Shown: positions 1 through 7,846 of the stretch, piece after piece | How positions within the stretch are numbered: position 1 is the first letter of the stretch | Layout: each line of letters starts with the position of its first letter | Assembly (NCBI RefSeq): GCF_023167545.1 | Contig: NZ_AP014647.1 | Location: 186,001 to 250,000 of the forward strand | DNA: 64,000 nt | Direction: 5' to 3' | From: Streptococcus constellatus subsp. constellatus | GTDB lineage: Bacteria > Bacillota > Bacilli > Lactobacillales > Streptococcaceae | The notes under the pieces: generated by a model | The model's input: only the letters and a program-made list of their open reading frames with translations | Told to the model about the DNA's origin: nothing | The model's database searches: none | Translations under genes and position numbers: made by a program

Positions 1-1
1 T

Positions 2-250
2 GAATTTAAACAGTCTATTTACGGTATGTGGGAAATAGAGCATTATATCAGTCTGTTGATGGGAGAAATTCATCGTTTGTCAGATGATGAATCGGGCTAT
101 GGACCAAGGGGAAGAGGCTATATTTCGCATGTAGAAATTCCTATAGAGGTTAGAACTGCTTTTGAAACATTAAAGAAAAGTTATGGAGATTTGATTCGCA
201 TAGCAAATCCTCTCTATGCTTCTACTGATGAGATAGATAAAGGAGAATGA
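2..250 (+). CDS. Hypothetical protein, 5' end outside window
   Basis: The reading frame is open from the first base and ends in TGA at 248-250, so only the last 82 or so residues are visible. They are hydrophilic, with no membrane segment and no motif I recognise; a Gly/Arg-rich turn (GYGPRGRGY) lies in the middle. The stop overlaps the start region of the following glycerophosphodiesterase gene, which suggests one transcript. An internal ATG at 26 exists, but the frame continues upstream of it, so I read this as the tail of a longer protein. No function can be given. Confidence 0.7.
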   Translation, partial: EFKQSIYGMWEIEHYISLLMGEIHRLSDDESGYGPRGRGYISHVEIPIEVRTAFETLKKSYGDLIRIANPLYASTDEIDKGE

Positions 251-2004
251 TGAAACAACGTTTAGACTTTCATAAGCTGTATTACAACCTTGATAAAATT
301 TTATTTTTATTTTTTATCATTTTTATGGTAATGGAGTATCTCTGGTTACCTTTTAATTCCTGGGCTGCAGATTCTTTGCTGAGGCTGACAGGTTATCAAT
401 TTTTATCGTACAATAATGTCTTAGCGGTACTATCCAGCAATCTGTTGCTAACTCTAGCATTTATTGTATTATTTCTGGTGAACCTGCTAGTCGCTTATTT
501 TCAGGTTGGTTTGCTCTTTTTAGGTGCTCATAATTTGCTGACTCAGCAGGGAAGTACACTTTTTGCATTCACTAAAAAAACAGTCTCTGATGGTTTTTCA
601 CTTTTAAAACAAGTTCGTCCCAGCAAAGTTGCATTTGTTTTATTGTACATTGCTTTGCTTTTTCCGTTCATTCGGAAAATCTTGAAAATTTATTATTTAA
701 ATAAAATTTTAATTCCGAATTTTATCGTGTCTTATTTACGAGATACTTACTTTTTAGCTGGAATTGGACTTGCTTTACTAGTATTGCTGATGCTGTTGAT
801 TGCTGTCCGTTTGATGTTTGCGTTACCAAAAATTCTGATTGAGAATGTCTCCGTCGGAGAAGCGGTTCGATTTAGTTTGGAAAAAACACATAAGCGTTTG
901 CTGTTCTATTCTTGGCACTTGTTTTGGATTGTTACCAAGAGTTTTCTACTCTTTTTCGCTATAACGATTCCATTATTGTGCCTTCAAACTTATACGGACG
1001 ATCAGTCCAATCAAACTGCGCTTATAGCCGGAGTTGTCAATTATGTGCTGATGAAAACGACTCACTATTTGATGTTGACCTATTTTTTAGTTAAATTTGT
1101 AGCTTTTTTGACAGAGAAAAGACTTTGTCACAGTGCACGCAGGAAGTTAGATCGACTCTATCGTTGGGTTGTTATGTCGATTGCTTTTTTAGTATTTGCA
1201 GCTGAGGGTTATAGCTATCTTCAGATTCCGTTGAGCAACAATCCTGCTGTGATTTCGCATCGTGGTGTTTCACAGGCAAACGGTGTCCAAAATACGATTC
1301 AATCGTTAGAGAAGACAGCCTTATTAAAGCCAGACTATATTGAAATGGATGTTCAAGAAACAAAGGATGGACAATTTGTCATGATGCATGATGCGAATTT
1401 ATCTGCCTTGACTGGAGTCAACGCGAAGCCACAAGATTTGACGTTGACAGAATTAACAGCTTTGGATGTTACTGAAAATGGCTATCGTACAAAGATTTCG
1501 AGTTTTGATGCTTATTTAAAACGTGCTAATGAATTGGGTCAACGCTTGCTGATTGAAATAAAAACTAGTAAGAAAGATTCGCCTGATATGATGGATCGCT
1601 TTCTGAACAAATATGGGAACACCATTAAACAATATGGCCACCAAATGCATTCACTGGATTATAAAGTCATCAACAAAGTAGTTAAATATGATGCCAGCAT
1701 TCCAACTTTTTTCATTCTCCCTTACAATACCATTTTCCCACGCACTAAGGCAAGTGGCTATACAATGGAGTACTCCACACTTGATGATAATTTTATTTTC
1801 AAGCTGTGGCAAACGGATAAGAAACTGTATGATTGGACGGTCAATGATGAAAATGCTATTTCAAAATCGTTGCGTTTAGGTGTAGATGGCATTATCACTG
1901 ATGATGTGCAGTTGGTACAAACAGCTATTAAAGAATTGCAAAATAATCCTAAATACGCCGACTTGCTAATCAATCAAGCTTTTGACTTTTTTAATTTTAC
2001 ATAA
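250..2004 (+). CDS. Membrane-anchored glycerophosphodiester phosphodiesterase
   Basis: The protein of about 584 residues should hydrolyse glycerophosphodiesters to glycerol-3-phosphate plus an alcohol, probably at the membrane face. Residues 1-320 hold about seven hydrophobic segments, as in the GPDPase_memb domain family. A GDPD catalytic TIM barrel begins with SHRG near residue 335, followed by EMDVQ near 366 and MMHDANL near 378, which are the metal and catalytic motifs. Two ATGs lie in tandem at 247 and 250. The second is better spaced from AGGAG at 241-245, although both are close to it. The start overlaps the preceding gene's stop. A strong hairpin terminator follows. The family call is firm; the physiological substrate is unknown. 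Confidence 0.9.
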   Translation: MKQRLDFHKLYYNLDKILFLFFIIFMVMEYLWLPFNSWAADSLLRLTGYQFLSYNNVLAVLSSNLLLTLAFIVLFLVNLLVAYFQVGLLFLGAHNLLTQQGSTLFAFTKKTVSDGFSLLKQVRPSKVAFVLLYIALLFPFIRKILKIYYLNKILIPNFIVSYLRDTYFLAGIGLALLVLLMLLIAVRLMFALPKILIENVSVGEAVRFSLEKTHKRLLFYSWHLFWIVTKSFLLFFAITIPLLCLQTYTDDQSNQTALIAGVVNYVLMKTTHYLMLTYFLVKFVAFLTEKRLCHSARRKLDRLYRWVVMSIAFLVFAAEGYSYLQIPLSNNPAVISHRGVSQANGVQNTIQSLEKTALLKPDYIEMDVQETKDGQFVMMHDANLSALTGVNAKPQDLTLTELTALDVTENGYRTKISSFDAYLKRANELGQRLLIEIKTSKKDSPDMMDRFLNKYGNTIKQYGHQMHSLDYKVINKVVKYDASIPTFFILPYNTIFPRTKASGYTMEYSTLDDNFIFKLWQTDKKLYDWTVNDENAISKSLRLGVDGIITDDVQLVQTAIKELQNNPKYADLLINQAFDFFNFT

Positions 2005-2008
2005 GGTA

Positions 2009-2047
2009 AGCCCCTCTTAGTAATGAACTAGGAGGGGCTGGTTTTTT
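2009..2047 (+). terminator. Rho-independent terminator, shared by convergent genes
   Basis: A 12-bp stem with one bulge (AGCCCCTCTTAG against CTAGGAGGGGCT), a 7-nt loop and a following GGTTTTTT tract lie just after the glycerophosphodiesterase stop. The ebfC gene ends from the other side at 2055. Confidence 0.85.
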
Positions 2048-2054
2048 AGTGTAT

Positions 2055-2354
2055 TTAAAATGGTAACTTCCCTGCGAATGCACCCAATTTTTTCTTTGTT
2101 GCATTATCAATCTCATCAAGAGCTGCATTGATGGCTTGGGTTGTCATGTCAGATAAAGTTTCTAAATCTTCTGGATCTACAACGGCTTCTTGAAAGTCAA
2201 TTTTGACGATTTTTTTATCACCTGTAAGGGTTGCGACTACGAGACCTTGGGCAGATTTGCCAATAAATTCTGTCGCAGCCAGTTCTGCCTGTCCTTTTTC
2301 CATTTGTTTTTGTAGCTTTTGTGCTTGTTTCATCATTGATTGCATGTTCATCAT
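2055..2354 (-). CDS. ebfC: YbaB/EbfC family nucleoid-associated protein
   Basis: This small DNA-binding protein of 99 residues belongs to the YbaB/EbfC family, whose dimers bind and compact DNA. The sequence has the typical start [18 protein letters not shown] (an amphipathic helix), a central beta region around [14 protein letters not shown], and the acidic segment [13 protein letters not shown]. The family is usually about 100 residues long. I chose the ATG at 2354 because it matches streptococcal homologues as I know them and has AAAGGA upstream. A longer in-frame start at 2396 would add 14 residues with no family support. It is convergent with the preceding gene across a shared terminator. 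Confidence 0.92.
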   Translation of the reverse strand: MMNMQSMMKQAQKLQKQMEKGQAELAATEFIGKSAQGLVVATLTGDKKIVKIDFQEAVVDPEDLETLSDMTTQAINAALDEIDNATKKKLGAFAGKLPF

Positions 2355-2478
2355 AATAATTGGTGTCCTTTCAATTTTAAAAATATCTCTTGCCATTATA
2401 TCATGTTTCCTTGGAAATTCCTCTTAAAAACTGCGTTTTTATGCTATAATGAGGATAGAAGTATCAAGAGGAAAAGTT

Positions 2479-3025
2479 ATGAACACCAGAGAACAGGAAA
2501 ATTCAAAATTTTATATTATTGTTCCTAGTACTTCATCAAAAAATTGTTGTTATATTCCGATTGGCTTTTTAGGTGGTAGTGTTATTCCGACAAATTCAGC
2601 GATTATTATCGAAAACGCCACTCTATACGACCTCGGCATTCTCACCTCCAATGTTCACATGTCTTGGATGTGGGCGTTAGCAGGTCGTTTAGAAATGAGC
2701 TATCGCTACTCAGCTAAGAGTTCTCTACAACAATTTTCCATGACCTAAAGTAACAGAAGTGCAGAAGGACAAGATTACCCAAACTGATCAAGCTATTCTC
2801 AATGTGCATGCCCGTTCCCTCGACAGCTCCCTCGCAGACCTCTATGACGAACTCACCATGCAACCCGGATTCCGTAAAGTTCATCAAGCCAACGATCGTG
2901 CGGTCATGGGAGCTTACAACATGCCCAAAAAACTCAATGGCAAGAAAACCTGGAAAACCTGGATCAACGAAAGTGAAATTGTAACACAGCTGTTTGAGAT
3001 ATATGAGGGGACGATAGGAGGATAA
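2479..3025 (+). pseudogene. C-terminal remnant of a class I SAM-dependent DNA methyltransferase
   Basis: Two frames together encode a recognisable C-terminal end of a large restriction-modification type DNA methyltransferase. Residues such as NSKFYIIVPSTSS, YIPIGFLGGSVIPTNSAIII and GILTSNVHMSWMWALAGRLE are in the first frame (to 2748). NVHARSLDSSLADLYDELTMQPGF and VMGAYNM are in the second (to 3025). The join is broken by a frameshift near 2715-2720. The second frame would read YNNFP and then a TGA at the place where the family normally has Trp, so at least two lesions exist. The N-terminal target-recognition and SAM-binding parts are absent. A good -10 (TATAAT at 2445-2450) lies just upstream, and an ATG at 2479 opens the fragment. 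The family assignment rests on memory of homologues. Confidence 0.7.
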
Positions 3026-3207
3026 AAGTGCCTATAAGTAATGAAAATTATGTTTTTAAATTAAATGTTCAGCCTCAAGTGCTAAAAAGATTTGGGATTA
3101 AGGGTTTTGAAACATTGAAATCAGAAGTTATTCCGAATGCCATCTTTAATTCATATAATGATTTGTTGGTCCAAGTGGATATTCAACTAGATGGATTGTC
3201 TTTTATT

Positions 3208-3211
3208 ATAA
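3208..3211. repeat. Target-site duplication, left copy (ATAA)
   Basis: ATAA directly precedes the left inverted repeat of the IS30-family element. The same four bases follow its right end at 4269-4272. A 4-bp duplication is unremarkable for this family and defines the insertion as clean. Confidence 0.8.
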
Positions 3212-4268
3212 GATAAATTGTAAAATATAGTTCAACCAAAAAACTCATAGCGTTTCATTGGTGTAAACTGTAAGTAACCACACAAACAGAACCCGAGGAA
3301 AAACTATGAGCTACTCCCATCTTACCATAACCGACCGAATAAAGATAGAAACCTACTTGGAATTAGGTTTAAAACCTTGCCAAATTGCAAGTAAACTTGG
3401 CGTCCATAAGTCTACCATTTCAAGAGAGTTAAGACGATGTCAAAATGGTTATTCCGCAGTCTTAGCACAGGAACAGTACGACCACAGGGCTAAGCAAAAA
3501 GGTCGGAAGTCTTGTTTAACACCAAAGTTGAAAAAGGAAATTGAGAACGGTTTAAAATCCTCCTGGTCGCCTGAACAGATTTGTGGGCGCTATCAGCTTG
3601 AACAAAAGCCAATGGTAGCTTTTAAAACCATCTATAACTGGCTCTATGCTGGTTTGATTGATCTGGATTTAAGCGTCCTCCGTCGTAAAGGAAGAACTCG
3701 ACAACCCAAAGAAACACGTGGGACATTTAGGATTGGCACGCCGATTGCCAAACGTCCTAAAGAGGTTCGGAATCGTGAAACTTTTGGCCACTGGGAGCTT
3801 GATACTGTAGTGTCTTCCAGAGGCAAAAGCAAGGGGTGTTTAGCGACTTTTCTAGAGCGAAAAACTCGTTTTTACTTAGCTTTCAAGATACCAGATAGAA
3901 CAGCCAAAGCCATGTTTTCAGCCATCGAACAACTTTGTAGGCTATTTCCAAAAGAGACTCTTAAAACCTTCACTTCAGACAGGGGAAAAGAGTTCGCCTG
4001 CTATCCTCTAGTAGAGAATTTAGGAATTTCCTTTTTCTTTGCGGACGCCTATTCATCTTGGCAGAGAGGAAGTAATGAAAACGCAAATGGCTTACTAAGA
4101 GAATATTTCCCAAAGAAAACAGATTTAGCTGCTATCTCTGATGAGGCTTTGAACAAGGCCTTATATGATATCAATCACCGACCACGAAAATGTTTAGCTT
4201 ACAGAACGGCTTATGAAGCTCTAGTGGATGAGTTAGAGTAAATGTTGCACTTATTCTTGCAATTTATC
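3212..4268 (+). mobile_element. IS30-family insertion sequence, complete (1057 bp)
   Basis: The element has imperfect 25-bp terminal inverted repeats, 19 of 25 matching, each starting GATAAATTG (left end at 3212, right end at 4268 read in reverse). It carries one intact transposase gene filling almost all of it and is flanked by the ATAA duplication. Its length is normal for IS30-family elements. Both ends and the reading frame look intact, so it may still be active. Confidence 0.88.
3306..4241 (+). CDS. IS30-family transposase
   Basis: This is a 311-residue DDE transposase. An N-terminal helix-turn-helix spans about residues 18-45 (LGLKPCQIASKLGVHKSTIS). The catalytic triad can be placed at D166 (HWELDTV), D225 (TSDRGKEF) and E258 (GSNENANG), a 32-residue D-to-E gap typical of IS30. 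It starts 94 bases inside the left end, with AGGAAAAACT before the ATG, and stops 27 bases before the right end. No frameshift or early stop is visible. Confidence 0.95.
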   Translation: MSYSHLTITDRIKIETYLELGLKPCQIASKLGVHKSTISRELRRCQNGYSAVLAQEQYDHRAKQKGRKSCLTPKLKKEIENGLKSSWSPEQICGRYQLEQKPMVAFKTIYNWLYAGLIDLDLSVLRRKGRTRQPKETRGTFRIGTPIAKRPKEVRNRETFGHWELDTVVSSRGKSKGCLATFLERKTRFYLAFKIPDRTAKAMFSAIEQLCRLFPKETLKTFTSDRGKEFACYPLVENLGISFFFADAYSSWQRGSNENANGLLREYFPKKTDLAAISDEALNKALYDINHRPRKCLAYRTAYEALVDELE

Positions 4269-4272
4269 ATAA
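4269..4272. repeat. Target-site duplication, right copy (ATAA)
   Basis: This is the second copy of the ATAA flanking the IS30-family element. Joining the flanks through a single ATAA regenerates an uninterrupted reading frame (GLSFII-TNDFSY) across the site. Confidence 0.8.
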
Positions 4273-5072
4273 CAAATGATTTTAGTTACATTTCACAATC
4301 ATATGAATTTAATACATTATTAGAAGTAACGTCTGAAATAGCCTCTATGTATAAGGAAATTACGATTGATTATCAAAAAGAAAAGGGAATTTTTTATACA
4401 CCGGTATTTTTGGATAAGCTAGATGAGGCTATTGAGTTAAGAAAACAATTAATATCTCTATATCCTATTTTATATCAATCTTCTTCACATTATCTAAATA
4501 CTATGATTGAGAAAGAGATAGAAAAACAATATGACTTTAAAATTGATAATGATGTTGGTAAAGGAATAGACCATTTAAGACGAGTTAAAAAGATTGAATT
4601 ATACATAAATGAATTGCTTGAAAAAGATGAAGAAGATGTTTCGGTTTATTATGATTATGATAAAGAACAACTCATTATATACAATGTTAGTATAGAGGAC
4701 GCCTTAGAACATAGTAAAAGAATTGAAGAAAAAATAAATAGCCAAAAAACGGAGATTGGGAAGATAAAAATCAATCCTATTTATGAAACAGTCGTGCTAA
4801 CGAAAAATGACTTTTCTAGTATCGAATTAGTTACAACCTACCCTAACGGAACTAATGATGAACTTGATATCTTAGAGGAATCAGCCTCTCGTACGGGAGC
4901 ACGAGAGGTAAGGACTAAGCTCCTGGCTGCTGATGGACAACCTCTTGAACATTTTACAGATAAAGCCATAGAGTTGGCTAGACCAGCAGCACAAAAGGGC
5001 TATTTAAGTGATGTAAAATCAAATTCTAAAGGTGTTATTAATTACATTAAATCAAAAATAAGGAAAGTTTAA

Positions 5073-5606
5073 ATGAAATCAGAAGAAACAGAGAAAAATC
5101 CACTAAAGATTGTTTGGATTGCTAGAAAAAATTTATTGCCTAAAAGCATCTGGAAAGTATTTATCTCCGTTATTTTACTAATTTGGATTCTTGATAATTT
5201 TGTACCTGATAGTATAGTTAGAATAAATTATAGTGCTGTTTCATTAGACAAGTTTATTGTTTTATCTGTATCCGCTCTAGCATTTATCTTGTCAATGTTC
5301 ACTTTTTGTAGAGAGACATACAGTATGAATGATTTTTCTGATTTTTTTGTAACAAGACCTAAAGTTTATTATGAGTATTTGGCAGATTATTTATTTCCAA
5401 GTTTTTTATGGTTTTCAATTTTAATAATGTCTGTTATACGCTTGATAATAATATTAACATTACCAGACACGATAATTCATAATTTGAAACTGTTCTATCT
5501 ATCGGTAGTATTTTTGGCGTTAATAACAACAATGACAGTTATTATTCGGAATATGAATAGATTTACTAATAAAGTGGTTATGCAAGGAAAGCGGGATGAA
5601 ACTTAA
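5073..5606 (+). CDS. Four-helix integral membrane protein, unknown function
   Basis: The 177-residue protein has a charged N-terminus (about 30 residues), then four hydrophobic segments near residues 28-45, 60-78, 110-130 and 140-160, with a short basic tail. I do not recognise a family. Its ATG directly follows the stop of the IS-interrupted gene, with AAGGAAAG upstream, so the two were probably co-transcribed and work together. A soluble protein paired with a small multi-pass membrane protein, beside a DNA methyltransferase remnant and a toxin-antitoxin pair, resembles two-gene anti-phage modules. That reading is inference only. The insertion upstream may now reduce its expression. Confidence 0.7.
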   Translation: MKSEETEKNPLKIVWIARKNLLPKSIWKVFISVILLIWILDNFVPDSIVRINYSAVSLDKFIVLSVSALAFILSMFTFCRETYSMNDFSDFFVTRPKVYYEYLADYLFPSFLWFSILIMSVIRLIIILTLPDTIIHNLKLFYLSVVFLALITTMTVIIRNMNRFTNKVVMQGKRDET

Positions 5607-5898
5607 TGGTGTTTTTCTCCCTTATATCTTTCCCTTTTCTCATTTTAAACTAAATATAGAAAAAGGAGTTGCGCTAATAATCTCCTTGCAGAACCGTTAA
5701 AGAAGGTAGCTTTATTTAAAGATTATTTTTTATCGTGTATCAGGATTTAGCAAACTGGTGATGCTGGTATTAGGTTGATTGTCTATAATTAATAACAATT
5801 AAAAAATGGCTAGCATTAACTTTAAAAATAACTCTCTTTTTGTAGTGTTTTCTTTTAAAAAATGATAAAATAATTAAAAGAAACACAGAGGTGATGTA
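5607..5898. other. AT-rich intergenic region, nothing firm seen
   Basis: These 292 bases separate the membrane protein from the toxin gene. There is no reading frame of note and no clean terminator. A possible -10 (TAAAAT at 5866-5871) lies ahead of the toxin gene, but the best -35-like hexamer (TTGTAG at 5840) is 20 bases away, so the promoter is uncertain. Confidence 0.4.
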
Positions 5899-6633
5899 AT
5901 GGAAAATCCTACAGATTTATTTGATGAGATTCAAGGACAGAAAGTTGTAAATGCTTTGATGCTGGGGCAGAGGCGCTATATTGATGAGCGACTAGAGAAA
6001 CAGAGAACAATGGCGGTGTCTGATGGTTATGCTTGGACACGCTCTAATCATATAGATGATGCTTTTGCTAAATCTGAAATGTTTCCTTATCAATTAAAAC
6101 GTGCAGGGCAAGCTTGGGGTTACTTAGAGTTTAAAGCAGATGCGGAACAATATGGAAATGTACTGCTAATTATTAAAGGTAAAAAACGTATTGAGTCCAA
6201 ATTTTCAGAAGTACAAAAAAGTGGAACAGGGTATTTGTTTGAATACGCTACAATTAATACTCCTTATCTAAAGAGAGCTGGATTGGTAGATCAAACTGAT
6301 AGTTCAGTGCTTCTTGGTGTGCAGATGGAGTTGATCTCTGATGATATGATACAAGAAATTGAAGAAGCAACTAGTCAGTCAAATATTGATAACTTCTTTA
6401 TTTTGACACATGAGGCTGATAGTGAAAACAATATCGTATCAGTTCAAGTCTATATGCCAGATGCACGCAATGGGAAATTGCATCCGATTCAAGATTTATC
6501 AGAATATATTGCAAATAGTCCTTATACTTTAGCAAATGAGACCTATCAAAATCTTCCTAATTTCTCTGAACTGACTGAAACAGAAGAATTTGGTATCATT
6601 CCAGGAACGGCAGAACAAGAACAAGAAAACTAA
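5899..6633 (+). CDS. spr1630-family ClpXP-sensitive toxin
   Basis: The 244-residue soluble protein precedes an HTH/ImmA-type regulator, and together they look like the spr1630/spr1629 pair of Streptococcus pneumoniae. There, spr1630 was reported to be responsible for the lethality of clpX loss, consistent with a toxin that ClpXP removes. Recognisable parts are MLGQRRYIDERLEKQR and the basic segment LIIKGKKRIESKF. The C-terminus is acidic and Gln-rich (GTAEQEQEN). The start has AGGTGAT upstream. The following gene begins 13 bases after the stop, so the two form one operon. The mechanism of toxicity is not evident from the sequence, and the assignment is by recall of the family and the pairing. 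Confidence 0.72.
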   Translation: MENPTDLFDEIQGQKVVNALMLGQRRYIDERLEKQRTMAVSDGYAWTRSNHIDDAFAKSEMFPYQLKRAGQAWGYLEFKADAEQYGNVLLIIKGKKRIESKFSEVQKSGTGYLFEYATINTPYLKRAGLVDQTDSSVLLGVQMELISDDMIQEIEEATSQSNIDNFFILTHEADSENNIVSVQVYMPDARNGKLHPIQDLSEYIANSPYTLANETYQNLPNFSELTETEEFGIIPGTAEQEQEN

Positions 6634-6646
6634 TAAGAGGTACACT

Positions 6647-7801
6647 ATGTTTAACGGCCAAGTGTTAAAGGAGTTACGTCTCCTAAATGGGATGAGTAGG
6701 GCAGATCTTGCTCAGAAAATGGACTTGACTGAGCAGGCAATTTGGCAGTTTGAGTCCAACACTACTCAACCAAAACTCGAAACACGTTTACAGCTTGCCA
6801 ATCAATTTTATGTTGATTTAACTTATTTTGAGCAAGAAGAAGAGGTGGAAAATTTTGATATCTCAGCTATTGCTTTTAGAAATGCGGACTTATCTACACG
6901 AAAAACTATAGATATTCAAACAGTTTATCTACACAAGATTGACCAATTTATTGATTATTTGGAAGGTTTTGTCATTATTCCCAATATTACCATTTATGAT
7001 TTGAGTGAGAGGACGAACAAAGAGTATCAAGCTGGAAAATCCATAGAAGAGATTTCTCTTTTTGCGAGAAACTTTTTAGAGATTGCTGAAGATAATCATG
7101 ATATCCTTTATAAAATAGAGCGTTCGGGCGTTTATGTATCAGAACGACTGATAAATGGTCAGGCGGATGCTTATAGTGCTTGGTCAAAATCCGACAGACC
7201 CTATATTGTATTAGGAACAAATAAATCAGCCGTTCGGAGAAATTTTGATTTAGCTCATGAGTTAGGACATCTTCTACTACATAAAAGCTGTGAAAAGGAT
7301 GAAAATTTAGAGTTGTTAGAGCAGGAAGCAAACTTTTTTGCATCATGTTTTCTCTTGCCCAAAAACGATTTTTTTAAAGTATTTACAGAAAAAGTGGGAA
7401 AACGAGTAAGTAATCCAGATAGCTATGTTTCCATGAAAGTATTAAAGAATGTTTCTATCCAAGCTTTGGAATATCGTGCTTTCAAACTCGGTTTACTGAC
7501 ACCACAACAGCATTCGTATTTTTATCGTCAGATTGCTAAGAAGAAGTACAAGGTGGTAGAACCGTTGGATGAAGATATTCCTATCAGACGTCCAAGTAAA
7601 GTGAAGAGCATTTTAGATGTTATCTTGACGAATGGTTTAGCGAGTTTAACAACTTTAACTTCCCAACACAAAGTACATTTGAAGTATATTAGTGAACTTT
7701 TTTCATTTGATACTAGTTTTTTTGATAAGTATAAGGAAAGTAGTACGACTGAGCGACTTGATAATATTATTCCATTACTAAATGGGAAAAAAGCTAAGTA
7801 G
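6647..7801 (+). CDS. spr1629-family repressor/antitoxin (HTH plus ImmA/IrrE peptidase domain)
   Basis: The 384-residue protein has an N-terminal XRE-type helix-turn-helix (residues about 5-60, LRLLNGMSRADLAQKMDLTEQAIWQFE). A ImmA/IrrE metallopeptidase-like domain carries the zinc motif H204-E205-L-G-H208 in AHELGHLLLH. A C-terminal helical region follows. Family members of this layout act as a repressor and antitoxin for the upstream toxin. The ATG at 6647 has AAGAGG 6 bases upstream; an in-frame ATG at 6590 lies inside the toxin gene and is less likely. A bidirectional hairpin follows, separating it from pepX. Confidence 0.85.
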   Translation: MFNGQVLKELRLLNGMSRADLAQKMDLTEQAIWQFESNTTQPKLETRLQLANQFYVDLTYFEQEEEVENFDISAIAFRNADLSTRKTIDIQTVYLHKIDQFIDYLEGFVIIPNITIYDLSERTNKEYQAGKSIEEISLFARNFLEIAEDNHDILYKIERSGVYVSERLINGQADAYSAWSKSDRPYIVLGTNKSAVRRNFDLAHELGHLLLHKSCEKDENLELLEQEANFFASCFLLPKNDFFKVFTEKVGKRVSNPDSYVSMKVLKNVSIQALEYRAFKLGLLTPQQHSYFYRQIAKKKYKVVEPLDEDIPIRRPSKVKSILDVILTNGLASLTTLTSQHKVHLKYISELFSFDTSFFDKYKESSTTERLDNIIPLLNGKKAK

Positions 7802-7815
7802 AGATTATATCAAAC

Positions 7816-7846
7816 AACCTCCTAGTCTCCTAGGAGGATTTGTTTT
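7816..7846 (+). terminator. Bidirectional rho-independent terminator
   Basis: An 8-bp stem (CCTCCTAG / CTAGGAGG, 7818-7825 with 7830-7837) and a 4-nt loop are followed by TTTGTTTT. It sits between the antitoxin gene and the end of pepX on the other strand. Confidence 0.75.

Larger units (their letters stand above)
3028..5072 (+). pseudogene. Unknown cytosolic protein, split by an IS30-family insertion
   Basis: A GTG start at 3028 with AGGAGG 5 bases upstream opens a gene that runs to GLSFII and is then cut by the insertion sequence at 3212-4268. The same frame resumes after it as TNDFSYISQ and runs to 5072. Removing the element and one copy of the 4-bp target duplication (ATAA) restores one frame of about 327 residues. 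The predicted protein is soluble and rich in Lys/Glu, with a charged helical middle (YINELLEKDEEDVSVYYDY) and a conserved-looking C-terminus (RTGAREVRTKLLAADGQPLE, then RPAAQKGYL). I do not recognise the family. The following membrane-protein gene starts one base after its stop, so the two were probably one operon. The 3' part (ATG inside the IS end at 4242) could still be translated as a fragment of 276 residues. Confidence 0.75.

Noticed and set aside
2203..2528. Plus-strand frames opposite and beyond ebfC
   Set aside because: They are antisense to a clear ebfC gene or run through a promoter region, with no protein-like conservation that I can see.
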